DNA from: Pseudovirgaria hyperparasitica
Taxonomy: Eukaryota > Ascomycota > Dothideomycetes > Acrospermales > Acrospermaceae
Direction of reading: 5' to 3'
DNA: 64,000 nucleotides
Assembly (NCBI RefSeq): GCF_010093815.1
Contig: NW_022985564.1
Span: 478,590-542,589, forward strand
Shown here: positions 33,879-45,778 of the stretch, in pieces
Layout of the letters: every line of letters begins with the position of its first letter
Position numbering within the stretch: the first letter of the stretch is position 1
The notes under the pieces: model-generated
What the model was told of the DNA's origin: nothing
The model's input: only the letters and a program-made list of their open reading frames with translations
The model's database searches: none
Program-made: the position numbers and the translations under genes

Positions 33879-36716
33879 GTCGGAGGAGTGTAGTGGTAAA
33901 GCTGGTTCAAAATGTCTGACGAGTCCTATATGTGATGGATAGAGCGAAGTTTCGTCTGCACATGCAACCTGCGCTCGAAATGATACCACAGTTTATAAAT
34001 GAGACACTTGCTTACGTACTCGCCAGGGAGCTTTGAGCTGTTATGACAGTCTTTGCAATATGTGTTCTCGCTAAGGCAGTCAAGGTTAAGGATAGTCCAT
34101 GACAATGCGTGCTGTGAGCCCCTGGCCACGTGAATGTGTCTGCACCTGCACACCGCTACCAGTGGTCTGATTAACACAAAGGCGTACAGGTCTCGAGTAT
34201 TGTTCAAACGCAAGACGCAAGACAATAAGGCAGCCACACCTTTTTAGACATGAATGAGAATGACTTTAGACCGGGATCGGGACTGGAACCATTCATGGTA
34301 GCAGTGAAATGCGTGACGGAAAGTAAAAGAGAGACTTCTTTACAGAGCCTACACTGTGTATTCTATAGTGAATATGGAGAGCGACAAGTTATACAGATCT
34401 TCGTCCATTTCGATATCATGTAGCTATCAAGTAGCTACCAGCATTGCCAATAGCATTCACAGGACCGCTTATGACTTAGAAAATTACAACTAATAGCGCT
34501 CATCGCTAGATAGAGAAATCACACTGTAAGAGAAGAAATTTGGCGTCATGTGAAGAATTGTAGCATTCAAAGCTCACGAACGAGAGTATTAGTCAATTGC
34601 ACAAAATATGAGCAAATACTGCAAAGAACAGGCGTGACACTGGACATGCTGGAGGGAGGTGGGAGGAGGGAGAGGTGGCACCGGAATATGTAGTCAAAAA
34701 AGAGAAGTGTCACTGACGTTCTTTACGAGAATAGGGATAGAATTGGCACAAGAGACTGAAAGTAAGACTACGTATGGAGCATATGGTTTGGAAGAGGAAT
34801 GAGGAGCCAGAGGGTGATGCCAAGAGATCGACTCACACTTGCCACCACCTGCTGTGAGAGTATTAACGTCAACATCTTCCAATGGTACCTATCTTGTCAG
34901 CTTTCTCATCCATCTTGCATCACTTGATCTTACACACACGTAGGTTCAAAGAATCCGGTCAAGTCCCAAAGTCAAGCTTATGCATCGTTGTCAACAGGTG
35001 TTGTCGGTGACCTTTTGTGTGCCTCACGTCCACTATTTGGAGTAGTCTCGTTCGAGGCCTTGTGGAATTACCGGAAGACCTACGCCACTTGACACTGCCA
35101 TAACGCAACGGATCTGTTCTGTGGGACATTTCAAGGGCTCTAAGGATAGTAGTCGTTGAGATGACGGCGGAGGCGTATACGTCAGACTTGGCGTTATCCA
35201 TTTAGCAACTCTCAATAGTCGTCCCGAAGCAATCCAACGGAAGTCCTTGCGAGTAGAGCCTAATTCCTAGCTGATGTATTTGGCGACTACGGACCTGATA
35301 TCTCTTGGTGTCAGAACAACTGACAGAAGAGGGCATAGACGGCATCTCACGATGTCTATGGCTCGCTTGGTGTGACACAGAGCCGATGAACTGGCACAGT
35401 ACCACGAAGGAGAATTCTGAATGAACGTCTATGGCCCGGTTCTTCGATAGAACCTGGCTTGGCTATATACATCTGTATGTAAATGTGGGGTATATCCGCC
35501 ATGACTGGCTTGGGAGCAACAGCAGAAGAGAAGGAAGACTTGATCATGCCATGGCACAGATCTCCGTACTCATGGGCTAGGATACATGTCTCATATCTGC
35601 CAGGCATTCGCCATGACTGCTAAGTCGATGCCTGTCAGAACGACCCATTCGAAGCAAATTGACGAGATCTGAAAAGAGCAAAAGAAGCACGTCAAGAGAT
35701 CCACCGACCACTCGCAACTCTTGGCCTTGTACTTTTTGCCAAGAGAGTCTGAATCCGGATCCAAAAGCCGAATCATATTCCTACCGGCATGTCGAAACTC
35801 AAGAGCCAAGACCTTTGACATTATATGAGACTGAGCACGCTATGTGCTGTTGTGGTTGAAGCCGCGAAACCCGCCACTGTGATGACGCAACCGATGAGAA
35901 ACGAGGCTGCCATGCTTATGGCACATGGGCCTCAGTCCATCTCAAGCTTCGATATGACGAAGCACGTAAATGACGATGATGCTAGGCACTGAGACTGAGG
36001 AGTGAAAGGTTGGGGTCTAGGCCTTTGCAAAGAGCATTGAAGGTCGGATCGACGCCCGGGTTTTGCAGAGGCGAGTGTTGGAGGGCGAGGGTGATCCGTA
36101 GGCTCTAGGCAGCCTAACTGCCAAGCGCGAGGCCCCGCTCTTCCGCTGACTTGGCTGCCTCCGCCGCCCGCTGTGTCCCCGGCGAGTTTTCACGGCTTCT
36201 GATCTATCCGTGCCACCACCTTGGCTTCTCTTTTGTATATTTCCGCTTGCGGACAATTCTATAGCCCAAATGGTATGAAGCCTCTTGGCCACCCAATCGC
36301 AGGAATTAGACAACTACAGCCTTGGCTTCTGTCTTACATGACGACGGCACGAACTCTTCCGATATTTCGTCCTCCATGATGCTTGGCATCTGTTGAGTCT
36401 GGAGTGTGATGTTGGCGGAGATTATGCTTGGCTCCATTTACACCTTGCTCATGGTTGTGGGGAGCTAAGAACAAGTCGGAAGATCGGCCCTCTACCAAGA
36501 GCCTAAAGAAAACACTGCCTCATTTCACCTTGAGACCACTTGCAGCGGAACGTGGAAATGATGTCTCCTTGATATGTAATACCATCGAGTGAGAGAGAGT
36601 ACTAAAGGAGTCCCTTACCCGTCTTCGATTCTCTACTCCATCAGCATTCAACAGCTTAACCTCACTACCTCAATACCAAAGATTACTACAGTCGTTTCAA
36701 TCATCCATCCACCAAA
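33879..36716. other. 2.8-kb gene-poor region
   Basis: No gene can be supported. A purine-rich tract at 34651-34675 (GGAGGGAGGTGGGAGGAGGG, then AGAGG) could form a G-quadruplex. Short frames at 35590-35860 on both strands have no recognisable features. The last 150 nt hold the promoter of the CHRD gene. Confidence 0.5.
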
Positions 36717-37490
36717 ATGAAGTACGCTGCTACCCTTCTCATCCTGGCCGCTGGTGCCCTTGCCCACCCAACAGTCACTCTCACCCCTTGCCCGGAGGCG
36801 ACGACCACTGTCTATGAGACTGCAACTGCTCCTCCAGTCGTTCACCCTACGCCGCCAGTCGAATCTCACTCACCAGCTCCCCCGGCTGAATCTCACCCTC
36901 CATCACCACCAGCTCCTGTACCATCACACCCGGCTCCTCCAGCCGACTCCCCAAAGCCAAAGGACGATGTTTTCGATTACGATTGCACGTTCGACGTACA
37001 TGCCGTTCCAGGAGAAGTCCGCAATGGAACCACTCCTGCCCCTGGCCAGCCAGGCGCCTCAGGACGTTTCCGATACGGCATCAACATCGCCAAGAATCTC
37101 ATCTGCTACGTAAGCTGAACCTCCTCCCACTTACCATTGCTTACAGTCTCCTAACATGTATACTAGAACATTGAGCTCTACGGTGTAACCGGCAACTACA
37201 GCTCCCCAGCTCTTACCGCAACCCATATCCACGAGGCCGCCCGTGGTGCCTCCGGCCCACCACGCATCGCCTTCCCTAACCCAACTGGCCCAGATGAGAA
37301 GCGTGTCTCAGTTGGCTGTATGCAGGGTCCCTTCAGGACCGGCGTCTTGGCGCCTCCTATGACTGGCACCGACACTGGCTCTGCCTCTGGCTTCCAGCTC
37401 GCGAAGATCTGCCAGAACCCATCTGGTTTCTTCACTGATACTCACACCTCGACCTTCACGCTCGGTGCTGTTCGCGGCCAGCTCGCATAA
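36717..37490 (+). CDS. Secreted CHRD-domain protein with Pro-rich linker
   Basis: Two exons: 36717..37109 and 37167..37490 (238 aa). The intron has GTAAGC/CTAG borders. A signal peptide (MKYAATLLILAAGALA) is followed by a Pro/Ser/His/Glu-rich linker to about residue 82 with repeated PPAESH units. A CHRD domain fills about 85-238. Its features are FDVHAVPGEV, RFRYGINIAKNLICY, then THIHEAARGASGPP and a long C-terminal segment with two cysteines. CHRD domains occur in chordin and in secreted microbial proteins. Fungal versions are extracellular, often abundant, and of unknown function. The ATG context (ACCAAAATGA) is good. Confidence 0.87.
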
Positions 37491-38795
37491 GGTGCTTATT
37501 GAGAGGAATAATATGTGAGAGAGTGTTCGGAATAAAGGGGCATATGTTCAGGGGCCCGTAAATCATCATGAGCTGTTGTTCTGATGACTGAGCATAATAT
37601 CTAATTCTAATGTATATTTTTGAAGTATGAGTGTCTTTCATTTCTTATTTGTGTCATACATACACGCATCCCAGGATGGTGTTACAAAACCTTATGATTT
37701 TCATGCTGATGAATGTCGTCTCCAAGTATAACTCATTCGTACCTCCACAGTATTATGTGCAGAGTGGTATTATCCCATGTAAACTACCTCATCTATACAG
37801 GTACTCGTTTGCGACGATTTCATGTTCAATCAATTCACAAAATTATCCAGTCTCCAACGCAAGCATCGAGACGGATACATACCCGCGGCATCTTCCGACT
37901 ACCAAGCTATATGGTTCGTTCCCGCTCAAGACTGACGCTAGACCCAAGCACTCTTAGAGTATTACCAGTTTTAGACAGCTAATTACCTAGTAGTTATCGT
38001 CGGGTATTCCTCCCAGACATGCGCTGAAAGCTCGCGCAAAGTATTCGCTACGATGATCATCAATCAGCTCGGCTCCATCGTGTAGCAAACGCAAGTGCAT
38101 AGCACAGCATTACGTATTTGCGAATTTGCAACTCGTTACGTCTGACATATCCTTACTCTCATAGCGATGATCTGGACCTGGACATCTTGATGACGGTGGT
38201 GGACGCTGGAACTCGTGACGTGTGCATTTGTGTTGCTACCTTGAGCGCCAAGCAACCGCTCGCTTCAGGTCCAATACATGTACCTCTACGCATCATCGAT
38301 GAATGACCTCGAGAAACGTGCATCTTGAATAGCAAATCATGCTAGACATGAGAGTTTTGTTCTTGCCTCACATACGGAGGTCTGCGACTTATTCGAGCGC
38401 TGTCTGATGTCTTGATCCGGCGGGTTTCAGAATGAGCCTGCTCGTTGGATGGATGGGGACTGAATACGTGCTAGAGTTCTTAAATTCTTGGGAGCCAAGC
38501 GCTAACTAGCATTATTTCCAAGCTCGTTAGTGTGTTAGTGCGGCATGGCATGAGGAGGAGGCGGGTTCGTACAGATGGATTTGTGGGGCTGGGGCTTGGG
38601 TGTGTGAGCTGACGACGCGGTGTGTCATTATGCCTGGGGATAGGGATGGAACTTTGGTCAGTAAGTTGGATGTGACGTCTGATGACGTATATGAAGAGAT
38701 GAAGCTAATTCGATGAGACCGGAGGTTGGAAACGAGATACAATAAGCTCGCTGCGGCACGGCATTAACAACTGCTATGTTGTTCTGTCTCGGGGT
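37491..38795. other. 1.3-kb intergenic region
   Basis: The 3' flanks of the CHRD gene and RRN6 meet here. I see no further gene, RNA gene or repeat. Confidence 0.55.
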
Positions 38796-41700
38796 TCAGA
38801 AACCCGATTGCCTCAGCTTCCTCTTCTTCTTCGGTCTCGCACCGAACTTGCCAAATTCTATCTGACTTGCAGTAATAGGCTGACTACTACCTGGCAATGC
38901 CCCATGCGACGGCCCAGGAGAACTTCCATGCTCGACCCGTGGCGTCGGCTGACTGAGTGTGATCCGGCCTATCTGTTGAGCAGCCTGGTTCGACGCGTTT
39001 TCCAACCGCTCTTCTCGCAGCCTCTTCTTCATCCGCCGTTCCATCTTCCTTCGAGCCTTCGGCGCGAGCTCCGTCTCCACTTGGGCAGCTAATTCTCGGA
39101 TGGTAGCTTCATAATCATAGTGGGATGGATCTTCACCAAAAGCCCAGTGAGAACAGGTGCGAGCCACAGGACCAGAGAGGATGATAGTTGGTTTAGATAC
39201 CCTTGCATGGTCTCTAAGGGCATTGAGGTGGAGTGGACCGGAGGACACATAGCTCGTACTGAAAGAGGCCGAGGTCAATGACGGCGTGGGTTCTGGTGTC
39301 GGCAATTGATGACTCTGAGTCCCTCTCGACTGTGAATGCGATGAGAGAGGTACTGAGGATGCTTGTGAGTCAGGTCTGCTGGACATTGGTGCTTTCCCCT
39401 TGTCAGACGAGCGAATCGGTATTGTGAACAAGGATCCAGGCACTGTCTGGGACTGTGTTGCGGCGTTTGGCAGATCCTGAGACTGGCTCGCCGAAGGATG
39501 CGTAGGTATGGCTTGAATGTTGTGTAATGAAAGAGCGATGTCGACTGCAGCTCTACGTATGATATGTTCTCTGGACCTGCGGAAGTGCCGCGAAGTATCA
39601 GGATTGAGACCACCGAGCCAGTGTTTAGTAGCATGTCTATAGACTGCACTTATGGTGAGATCCTGGGCACGACCTTCCTGGTCATCATCGTCTATAGGCT
39701 GTATCATCTCAAGGCCAATATGAGTATTGCTGATTATTGGCCTTATACCATACTTTGGAATATCTGGCTCTAGATTTGTAACCTCAGTTCGACAGAAATC
39801 CCAGAAAGCAGATGATGCGGTGGAAGTATCTGCAACCATGGTAGTAGGCCCAATGATTTCGTAAAGCGTACGGGATAGGTCAGCTGACATATCATCAGTG
39901 TGGCTGTCCTCTAGATTTGATCTCACACGATCGAGAGATGGAATGAGGGGGCTAGTATCGTCGTCCTGTTGCCGTACGCTGAATTTGTAAATATCATGAA
40001 ACCCAGAACCGAAATCGGGCGGATGGATTGGCTCAGGTACATCGTAATCAGTGTTATCATGGCCTAGGTGGAAATCACTTAAGCCCTCCATTGTGTCCTC
40101 CATGATGTCGTCAACATGCTTCTGAGATACCTGTGCTTGCCTCGACCATGGCTTTATCCAATCAAATGGCTCTACGAGTCCATCATGACGTGACGCATTG
40201 GAACTGGAGGAAAAAAACACAAAAGATTCCATTGAATAATCGTCATGGACCACGAAGAGCTGGAAGAAAGACTTGTCGACATAGTCATGGTCCTCTTCCG
40301 ATTTTTCCATCGCGCCATCAACACTCGCAAAGTTGGTAAGGGCGATCTTGGCAGAGACAATATTGCGAGTAGTGACTTGACCAAGGTCAAGATGACAGGG
40401 GTCGCTTAATGAACGAGCAGATCCAGCGACTTCTGAAATCTCGAAGCGGATGTTCGTGATCAGTAAATTAAGTCGTGAATATATGACAGCCAGGATGCTA
40501 CCATCGTGGTCTGCAGCCATGCTCATTCTTAACGTGATGTCGTCCCGGTCACGCCATAATTTCCAGCTCGTTATGTTGGAGGCTGTCAAGATCTCGCCGT
40601 CGGCGTTCATTGTTTCGGCCAAGTGACCAGCGTCAATCAGCAGAAGATGCGTCGTGGTCAATATTGCAAGGTGATTCCTCTGTCCAGGCACTCTTCTCAT
40701 ATCCAGAATCCATTCGGAAGAGTGATCAAGTCCCAAATTTGGTCTACCAAGACGCAGAGGGAGAGTCGAAATGTTATAAAAATTGATCTCGCGTCTAGCG
40801 CAGACTACAATTACATTGCTGTTGCATATCCACAAGACTCTGTACCAACCATCGTCACCTCGAGTGGTCAGTTTCGAGGAGTGCTGAAAGGATCCTTGTC
40901 GAACGATGGAAGTAGTATATGTCGATCTTTTGTGTCTTTGGGTGCCTGAGATTTCAAATATACGCCACGATCCCGTTTGGGACACCACTGCCAATTGTCT
41001 TTTGTACCATGGATTGAAAGTAACATCAGCGAAGGCTGATTCCTCGATATCTTTTTTTGATATTGTTAAAATATGATTTGGATGTAGTGACGAGTACGAG
41101 CGATTCATATGACTTGGGAATGGCGTAGAGCGTTCATAAACTGGGCGCAATAAATATATGACCGACGGCAGACGGACAGCAACAAAGTCTTCCATGCCCT
41201 CTTGGACCTCGGAATCACAGACTTGCAAGATTCGCGCGCCTGGTCCTTGCCAGTGTCCTATATGGCGCTGGGGAGAGCTCAAGAGCAAGCCTGTACTATG
41301 GTCGAAATTCCAACCGTGTACTGTGTTTACAAGTCGTTTGATCTTGAGGCCGGCTCCAGTGCGTTCGCCGGGCACAACACATATGCTAGAGCTACCACAC
41401 TGCACGGTAGTATCGATGGCTTGTCCAAAGCAGAATAAGTCACCATATAATGGATCATAAACATCTTGCACTTCGGTGACAGCCTCAGACTCCTGGAGTA
41501 GTTCCTGCATTAGACTCATGTCGAAGTCAAGATTTGGGACTTCTCGGTATAGTGCTTTTACGGCGTGGCCATGCCGTCTCGATGCCCATTGGTATGGTGG
41601 GACAGTCTCCTCGTGGCGGATTTCCTCATCCCGACTGGCAAGTTCCAACTGGAGATCTTTGCTCAGGAACGGCCCCAGCATCCGCAAGGACCTTTGATGT

Positions 41701-41873
41701 CCTGGCAGTCGTGAGAAAGAGAATTTGCCAGTTGTAACCTGATAGGAGGGAACGCCAGTATATCCATAGCCTACACTTAAGGGAGCAGCATCGGCTCGGG
41801 TGAGTTTTCTGGACTCTGTTATGTCGTCTTGATGTTGATATGCCTTTCGGCACGAACTTGTAGTCTCAGCCAT
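38796..41873 (-). CDS. RRN6: RRN6-like RNA polymerase I initiation factor
   Basis: Single exon, 1025 aa, starting at the ATG at 41873 in the strong context CCAAATGG. A start codon further upstream in frame would be non-ATG. Rrn6 is part of the core factor that recruits RNA polymerase I to the rDNA promoter (family knowledge). The N-terminal part has the fungal Rrn6 blocks VGYGYTGVPSY and LGPFLSKDLQLELASRDEE. A beta-propeller-like middle follows, with repeats such as ADVTFNPWYKRQLAVVSQTG and HDGSILAVIYSRLNLL. The C-terminal third is Ser/Gln/Thr/Pro-rich and low in conservation. The very end is basic (KKKRKLRQSGF), as usual for this family. Assignment rests on overall architecture and these blocks. 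It is divergently transcribed from SPC25, with 355 nt between starts. Confidence 0.78.
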   Translation of the reverse strand: MAETTSSCRKAYQHQDDITESRKLTRADAAPLSVGYGYTGVPSYQVTTGKFSFSRLPGHQRSLRMLGPFLSKDLQLELASRDEEIRHEETVPPYQWASRRHGHAVKALYREVPNLDFDMSLMQELLQESEAVTEVQDVYDPLYGDLFCFGQAIDTTVQCGSSSICVVPGERTGAGLKIKRLVNTVHGWNFDHSTGLLLSSPQRHIGHWQGPGARILQVCDSEVQEGMEDFVAVRLPSVIYLLRPVYERSTPFPSHMNRSYSSLHPNHILTISKKDIEESAFADVTFNPWYKRQLAVVSQTGSWRIFEISGTQRHKRSTYTTSIVRQGSFQHSSKLTTRGDDGWYRVLWICNSNVIVVCARREINFYNISTLPLRLGRPNLGLDHSSEWILDMRRVPGQRNHLAILTTTHLLLIDAGHLAETMNADGEILTASNITSWKLWRDRDDITLRMSMAADHDGSILAVIYSRLNLLITNIRFEISEVAGSARSLSDPCHLDLGQVTTRNIVSAKIALTNFASVDGAMEKSEEDHDYVDKSFFQLFVVHDDYSMESFVFFSSSSNASRHDGLVEPFDWIKPWSRQAQVSQKHVDDIMEDTMEGLSDFHLGHDNTDYDVPEPIHPPDFGSGFHDIYKFSVRQQDDDTSPLIPSLDRVRSNLEDSHTDDMSADLSRTLYEIIGPTTMVADTSTASSAFWDFCRTEVTNLEPDIPKYGIRPIISNTHIGLEMIQPIDDDDQEGRAQDLTISAVYRHATKHWLGGLNPDTSRHFRRSREHIIRRAAVDIALSLHNIQAIPTHPSASQSQDLPNAATQSQTVPGSLFTIPIRSSDKGKAPMSSRPDSQASSVPLSSHSQSRGTQSHQLPTPEPTPSLTSASFSTSYVSSGPLHLNALRDHARVSKPTIILSGPVARTCSHWAFGEDPSHYDYEATIRELAAQVETELAPKARRKMERRMKKRLREERLENASNQAAQQIGRITLSQPTPRVEHGSSPGPSHGALPGSSQPITASQIEFGKFGARPKKKRKLRQSGF

Positions 41874-42228
41874 TTGGCTCCCGGAATTGTCGCAAGATCC
41901 TCTGCGCTGCAAGTTTCATATTTTGTCCGTTGGGGTTGATAGACGTGCGAAATTCGAAAACCTATGAAGCGTCTAAAGGTTCGAGTGAACTGAAAATAAC
42001 TGTGAAGGTCCTCGCGTTAATTATTTGACCCATGCTGGAAAAATCTTGAGCCCGTGCACGTGTTGGCACGCTAGCGTTGCTGCTGGCTGCAAAGAACTCG
42101 AGCACGGACCACATAAACAACAACAACAGCAACAACGTCAATCACTCGGCGTTATGTTGACTTGCATTCTCGACAATCCTTACATTTGGCAGCAAGACGA
42201 ATCCTTCAATCAATAGCAAAATTCCACT
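41874..42228. other. Divergent promoter of RRN6 and SPC25
   Basis: A 355-nt head-to-head region containing a CAA/CAG-repeat tract (about 42116-42138, AACAACAACAGCAACAAC). No TATA element is obvious. The tract may lie in the SPC25 5' UTR. Confidence 0.55.
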
Positions 42229-43062
42229 ATGGCTGCTGTTGCGTTCGATTCATCAATGGGTGCGAACACCCTTCGCCCACCTTTCGATAGAGCAGACGCA
42301 ATCTCGACGGCCGATAGCCTCCCGAGCGTGCAATTTGGCTTCGAAGACCTGCGAGACCGTATGCAGCGTTTTACACAACGCTTCGACGCGTTCATCGAGC
42401 TGGGTCGCAAGCGTGTCCTCGAGGAACGAAATAAATTCCGCATGAACGTCTCTGAACTTCAAGGTATGTTCTCCGCCAGGCAGTAATACCATCCAGCTTC
42501 GACTGACTCAAAACTAGAGGACCAGCGCATGAAGAAACGCGACATCGAAATTCTCACACTCAAACAAACAACCCATGCGCAAACTCTTGCCAAAGAATCG
42601 CAGGAGACCGATGAGATGAATCATGCTATCGCGGCGCTCACAGCGCAACGAGATGAACGCCTCGCAGCTCGCGACGCACTGAAGTCTCAGATTGTCGAGA
42701 TTCAGACACAGATCAGTTCTCGACGTGAAGCACAGGCTGCGCACAAGAAGCATCTTGAGCGCGAGTCGCGGTACAACGAGCCGGAACTGGACTTCTGGGA
42801 GACGCATCTGGGGTTGCGGATTGAGGGTGCGGGTTATAGCGATCATCTCAAATTCACGTATACTTGTGTAAACGAAAAAGATCCCAGTATTGAGGCCTGG
42901 TTCGAGCTAGATACTGGAAGTCGGGAATATCGAATTATCCAACATCGGCCGAAGTTGGAGCAGGAAGCAGTTGAAGGTGCACTGGACAGATTGTCGAGTG
43001 GGAGAATGCTTGCACCTTTTCTGCGGGAGATGAGGCAATTGTTTATTGATGCACTAAAGTAG
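42229..43062 (+). CDS. SPC25: Kinetochore protein Spc25
   Basis: Two exons: 42229..42463 and 42518..43062 (259 aa). The intron is 54 nt with GTATGT, a CTGAC branch site and CTAG. Spc25 pairs with Spc24 in the Ndc80 complex, which links kinetochores to microtubules. The sequence shows a short N-terminal region, a long heptad-rich helix at about 45-165 (LEERNKF... through SRREAQAAHKKHLERE), and a C-terminal globular RWD-like domain at about 170-259. That domain has ELDFWETHLGLRIEG, LKFTYTCV and LPF-like MLAPFLREMRQLF. Domain order and length match the family. It lies tail-to-tail with the helicase gene, 98 nt between stops. Confidence 0.9.
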
Positions 43063-43160
43063 TGTATGGACTATGCATGAGCGTACGTAGAGCCGCAGAT
43101 TGGTCTCTAACGTGATGGGCCAACATACATGAAGACGCTTAGATTATACCACTCGAGTTC

Positions 43161-45386
43161 TTATATTATTTGCCGAGCTTTCTCTATCTGATAGTATTCT
43201 GGTGCATATTCTGTTAACCAGCTCTTTTCAATCTTCGTGACATCCCTAATATATACCTTACTACCAGTCTCCATGATCTCATGAAAGATGACCCAGTCGG
43301 CTTTACGATTCTAGATAGAGATCAGTATTAGATTATGAGTGCGCATCAATAGGATCACTCACAAACATCAACGACGTTGGGTGAGCATACAGCACCGTCT
43401 CGCCGTCAACCGTTCTGAACGTTCCGTCCGGCTGCATTCTTGCTGACTGGGCAAAGTAGCCAGCGGTCAGACATCGCCGGATTTTTTCTGGCTTGCCAAT
43501 GCCACCTGCAGTCAGAACCTCAGGCCCAAGGCTCTCCTGTACATTGATTCCAAATTTCTCTAGATACTTCCTCAATTGGTTCCTGACGCTCACGGCACGG
43601 CTCATCGCCTTGAAGTTTAAGTAGTTGTCCCGGCACCATTTTGCATCCTTCTTTCCCTTGGTAATGAAAGCATGGTACACATTCAGTAACGTGATATGAT
43701 CACCTTCGTCCGCAGCAAATTTGCGCCGTGCCGTTTCATGCGCTTTTTTCTCACCCTCATGCCAGAACCAGCACCCGCCTTGTAGATTAAGCATCGCGGC
43801 AATAGTGAGCATCTCACTGAGCACGCCGAAATCTGGTGCTGAGAGTAGAGCCTTGCCCAGCATGGGCTCGACGGCGAGCTCAGCCATACGCATGCCAAGA
43901 GGACGTGTGAGTTTTGCATAGTCATCGACAGCACCCAGAGAGTATAGCAGCTCAAATGCTCGCAACATGAGCTCGGCAGGTGGGGGTGTGATAAAATCGA
44001 AGCGAACGATGTTATCAATGCCTAGGGCTTTAAGCTGGAGTACTATGGGCGCGAGGTTCGAGCGCTGGATCTCTGGGACTGTCGCCTCGGGTAAGGTGTT
44101 GTAGGACGCTTCAGTATATAGACGGAAGCATTTTCCTGGTTTAGTGCGCCCGGCGCGACCAGCACGCTGGGTGGCAGATGCTTTCGATATAGATGTGGCA
44201 GTGAGTGTGTCAATACCGGTCGTAGGGTTATAAGCACGCAGTTTCACGAAACCACAGTCAATGACGTATGCGATACCAGGGATGGTCACAGAGGCTTCCG
44301 CGATGTTGGTTGCCACAATGACTTTGCGGGTATTGTCAGGGGTAGGCTCAAAGACGTACATTTGTTGATCAGTCGGAAGTCCAGCATAAAAAGGACAAGG
44401 TAATAATCCTGGTGCGTTTGGATTCAATGTGTCGGCGTATTCAGCGACCTTCTGGACAACTCTTTCGATTTCCTCTCTCCCTGTAAGGAAAACTAGAATA
44501 TCACCTTCACTTTCGTTCTTGTGTATGTCATAGATTGTCTGCACCGCAGTCTCAACGTAGTCTTCCGAGGGTTCCTCGAGGTATTGTACATCAACCTGAT
44601 AACTTTTGCCCTCGAGACTGATTATTTTACCCAAGTCACCACCTGGCACAGCCCCCGCCGCGGGTACCATTGCCGCTGCAGTGACAGGGAGGTCATTCGT
44701 GAAGAAGTTCAAGAAGCTTTCAGCATCCAAGGTTGCGCTACTAATGATCAGTCGTAGGTCTAGTCTCTTCTTGCGAATCTTCTTCAGAATCCCAAGAAGC
44801 ATATCTGAGCTGAGAGATCGCTCGTGAGCTTCGTCGACCATAATAACAGAATATTTGGTGAGAAGAGGGTCAACAAGAGCCTCCCGGAGTAGCATCCCAT
44901 CGGTCAGAAACTTGATGCGTGTCGATTGGGATGTCATATCCTCAAAGCGAATCGAATAACCCACCTAAGTTGTCGGTCAATTTGTGTATCAGAGCATTTA
45001 TTGGGACTAGGCGGTACATCGTGACCAAGTTCGCATCGCATCTCTTCAGCCACACGAATAGCAACCGACGTTGCAGCTACCCTCCGAGGCTATGCATCAT
45101 GTCAAATTGAGCTACAAGTGCATAAAATTTTAGGCGACTTACCCACCTGAGTGACAGCGATCTGTTTCCCATTTGTAGTCCATCCTGCTTGATGTAGATA
45201 TTGAGGTATTTGTGTTGTTTTTCCACTACCTGTATGACCAACGACTACTGTCACAGGAAACGTCTCTATTAAATACAACAGTACATCTCTATGCTGGGCG
45301 ATTGGTAGTAAAGCTGATGGCTTGAAAAGAGCGGGGATGAAAGACGAGCCAATCTCAGGTTCGGTCATGACGATGTGCAATGGCAT
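43161..45386 (-). CDS. DHX35: DEAH-box RNA helicase, DHX35 type
   Basis: Four exons: 45147..45386, 45018..45089, 43363..44964 and 43161..43310 (687 aa). All junctions restore conserved blocks (VTQ|PRRVAATSVAIRVAEE, GHD|VGYSIRFED and SLMF|NRKADWVIFHE). The helicase core has GHTGSGKT (motif I, with His where Glu is usual), PRRVAA, TDGMLLRE, DEAH, SAT, FLTGREEIE, VATNIAEASVTI and QRAGRAGR. Winged-helix, HA2 and OB regions follow. Length and sequence match human DHX35 and its fungal homologues, which are associated with the spliceosome. It lacks the N-terminal RNA-binding extensions of Prp2/16/22. A second in-frame ATG lies six codons downstream of the chosen start. The gene is divergent from CUE5. 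Confidence 0.9.
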
Positions 45387-45778
45387 ATGCTTGTATCACG
45401 ATCAAGCATGGTCTTCTTGATCAGCAATACTGCTAGGCCTTTGGAAAATTATATGATGATCGACTCTTTGGGAAAGGTGATGAAAACACATTGGAAGACC
45501 CGTTGGAGATCGATGTGCTTGGTTGTTTTAGGCCTAGTTTTTACGCGTGCTGCCTCAGGCTACCCATCCATGAATAGAATAGACCATGACGAAAGACTGC
45601 GTGGACCCGCAGTCTAAGCCACTCAAAGGTCAAAGTCAAAGCGAGGTGCACGATTGAAAGCTTCACAACAACAACCCAGTACATGCTTTCTACAGTCTTC
45701 TACGTGCCCCCACCTACGTCTTCCTCATATTTCCTCAGCTTAGCAACGAATCCATCAGTCCTGTCTAGAAAGTACAAC
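45387..45778. other. Divergent promoter of the helicase and CUE5
   Basis: A 392-nt head-to-head region. No element stands out, and a short plus-strand frame inside it looks like chance. Confidence 0.55.

Noticed and set aside
33926-34237. Upstream exon for the unknown gene at 32.9 kb
   Set aside because: It would join in frame via a GTAAGC intron but has no ATG, so the ATG at 33878 was kept.
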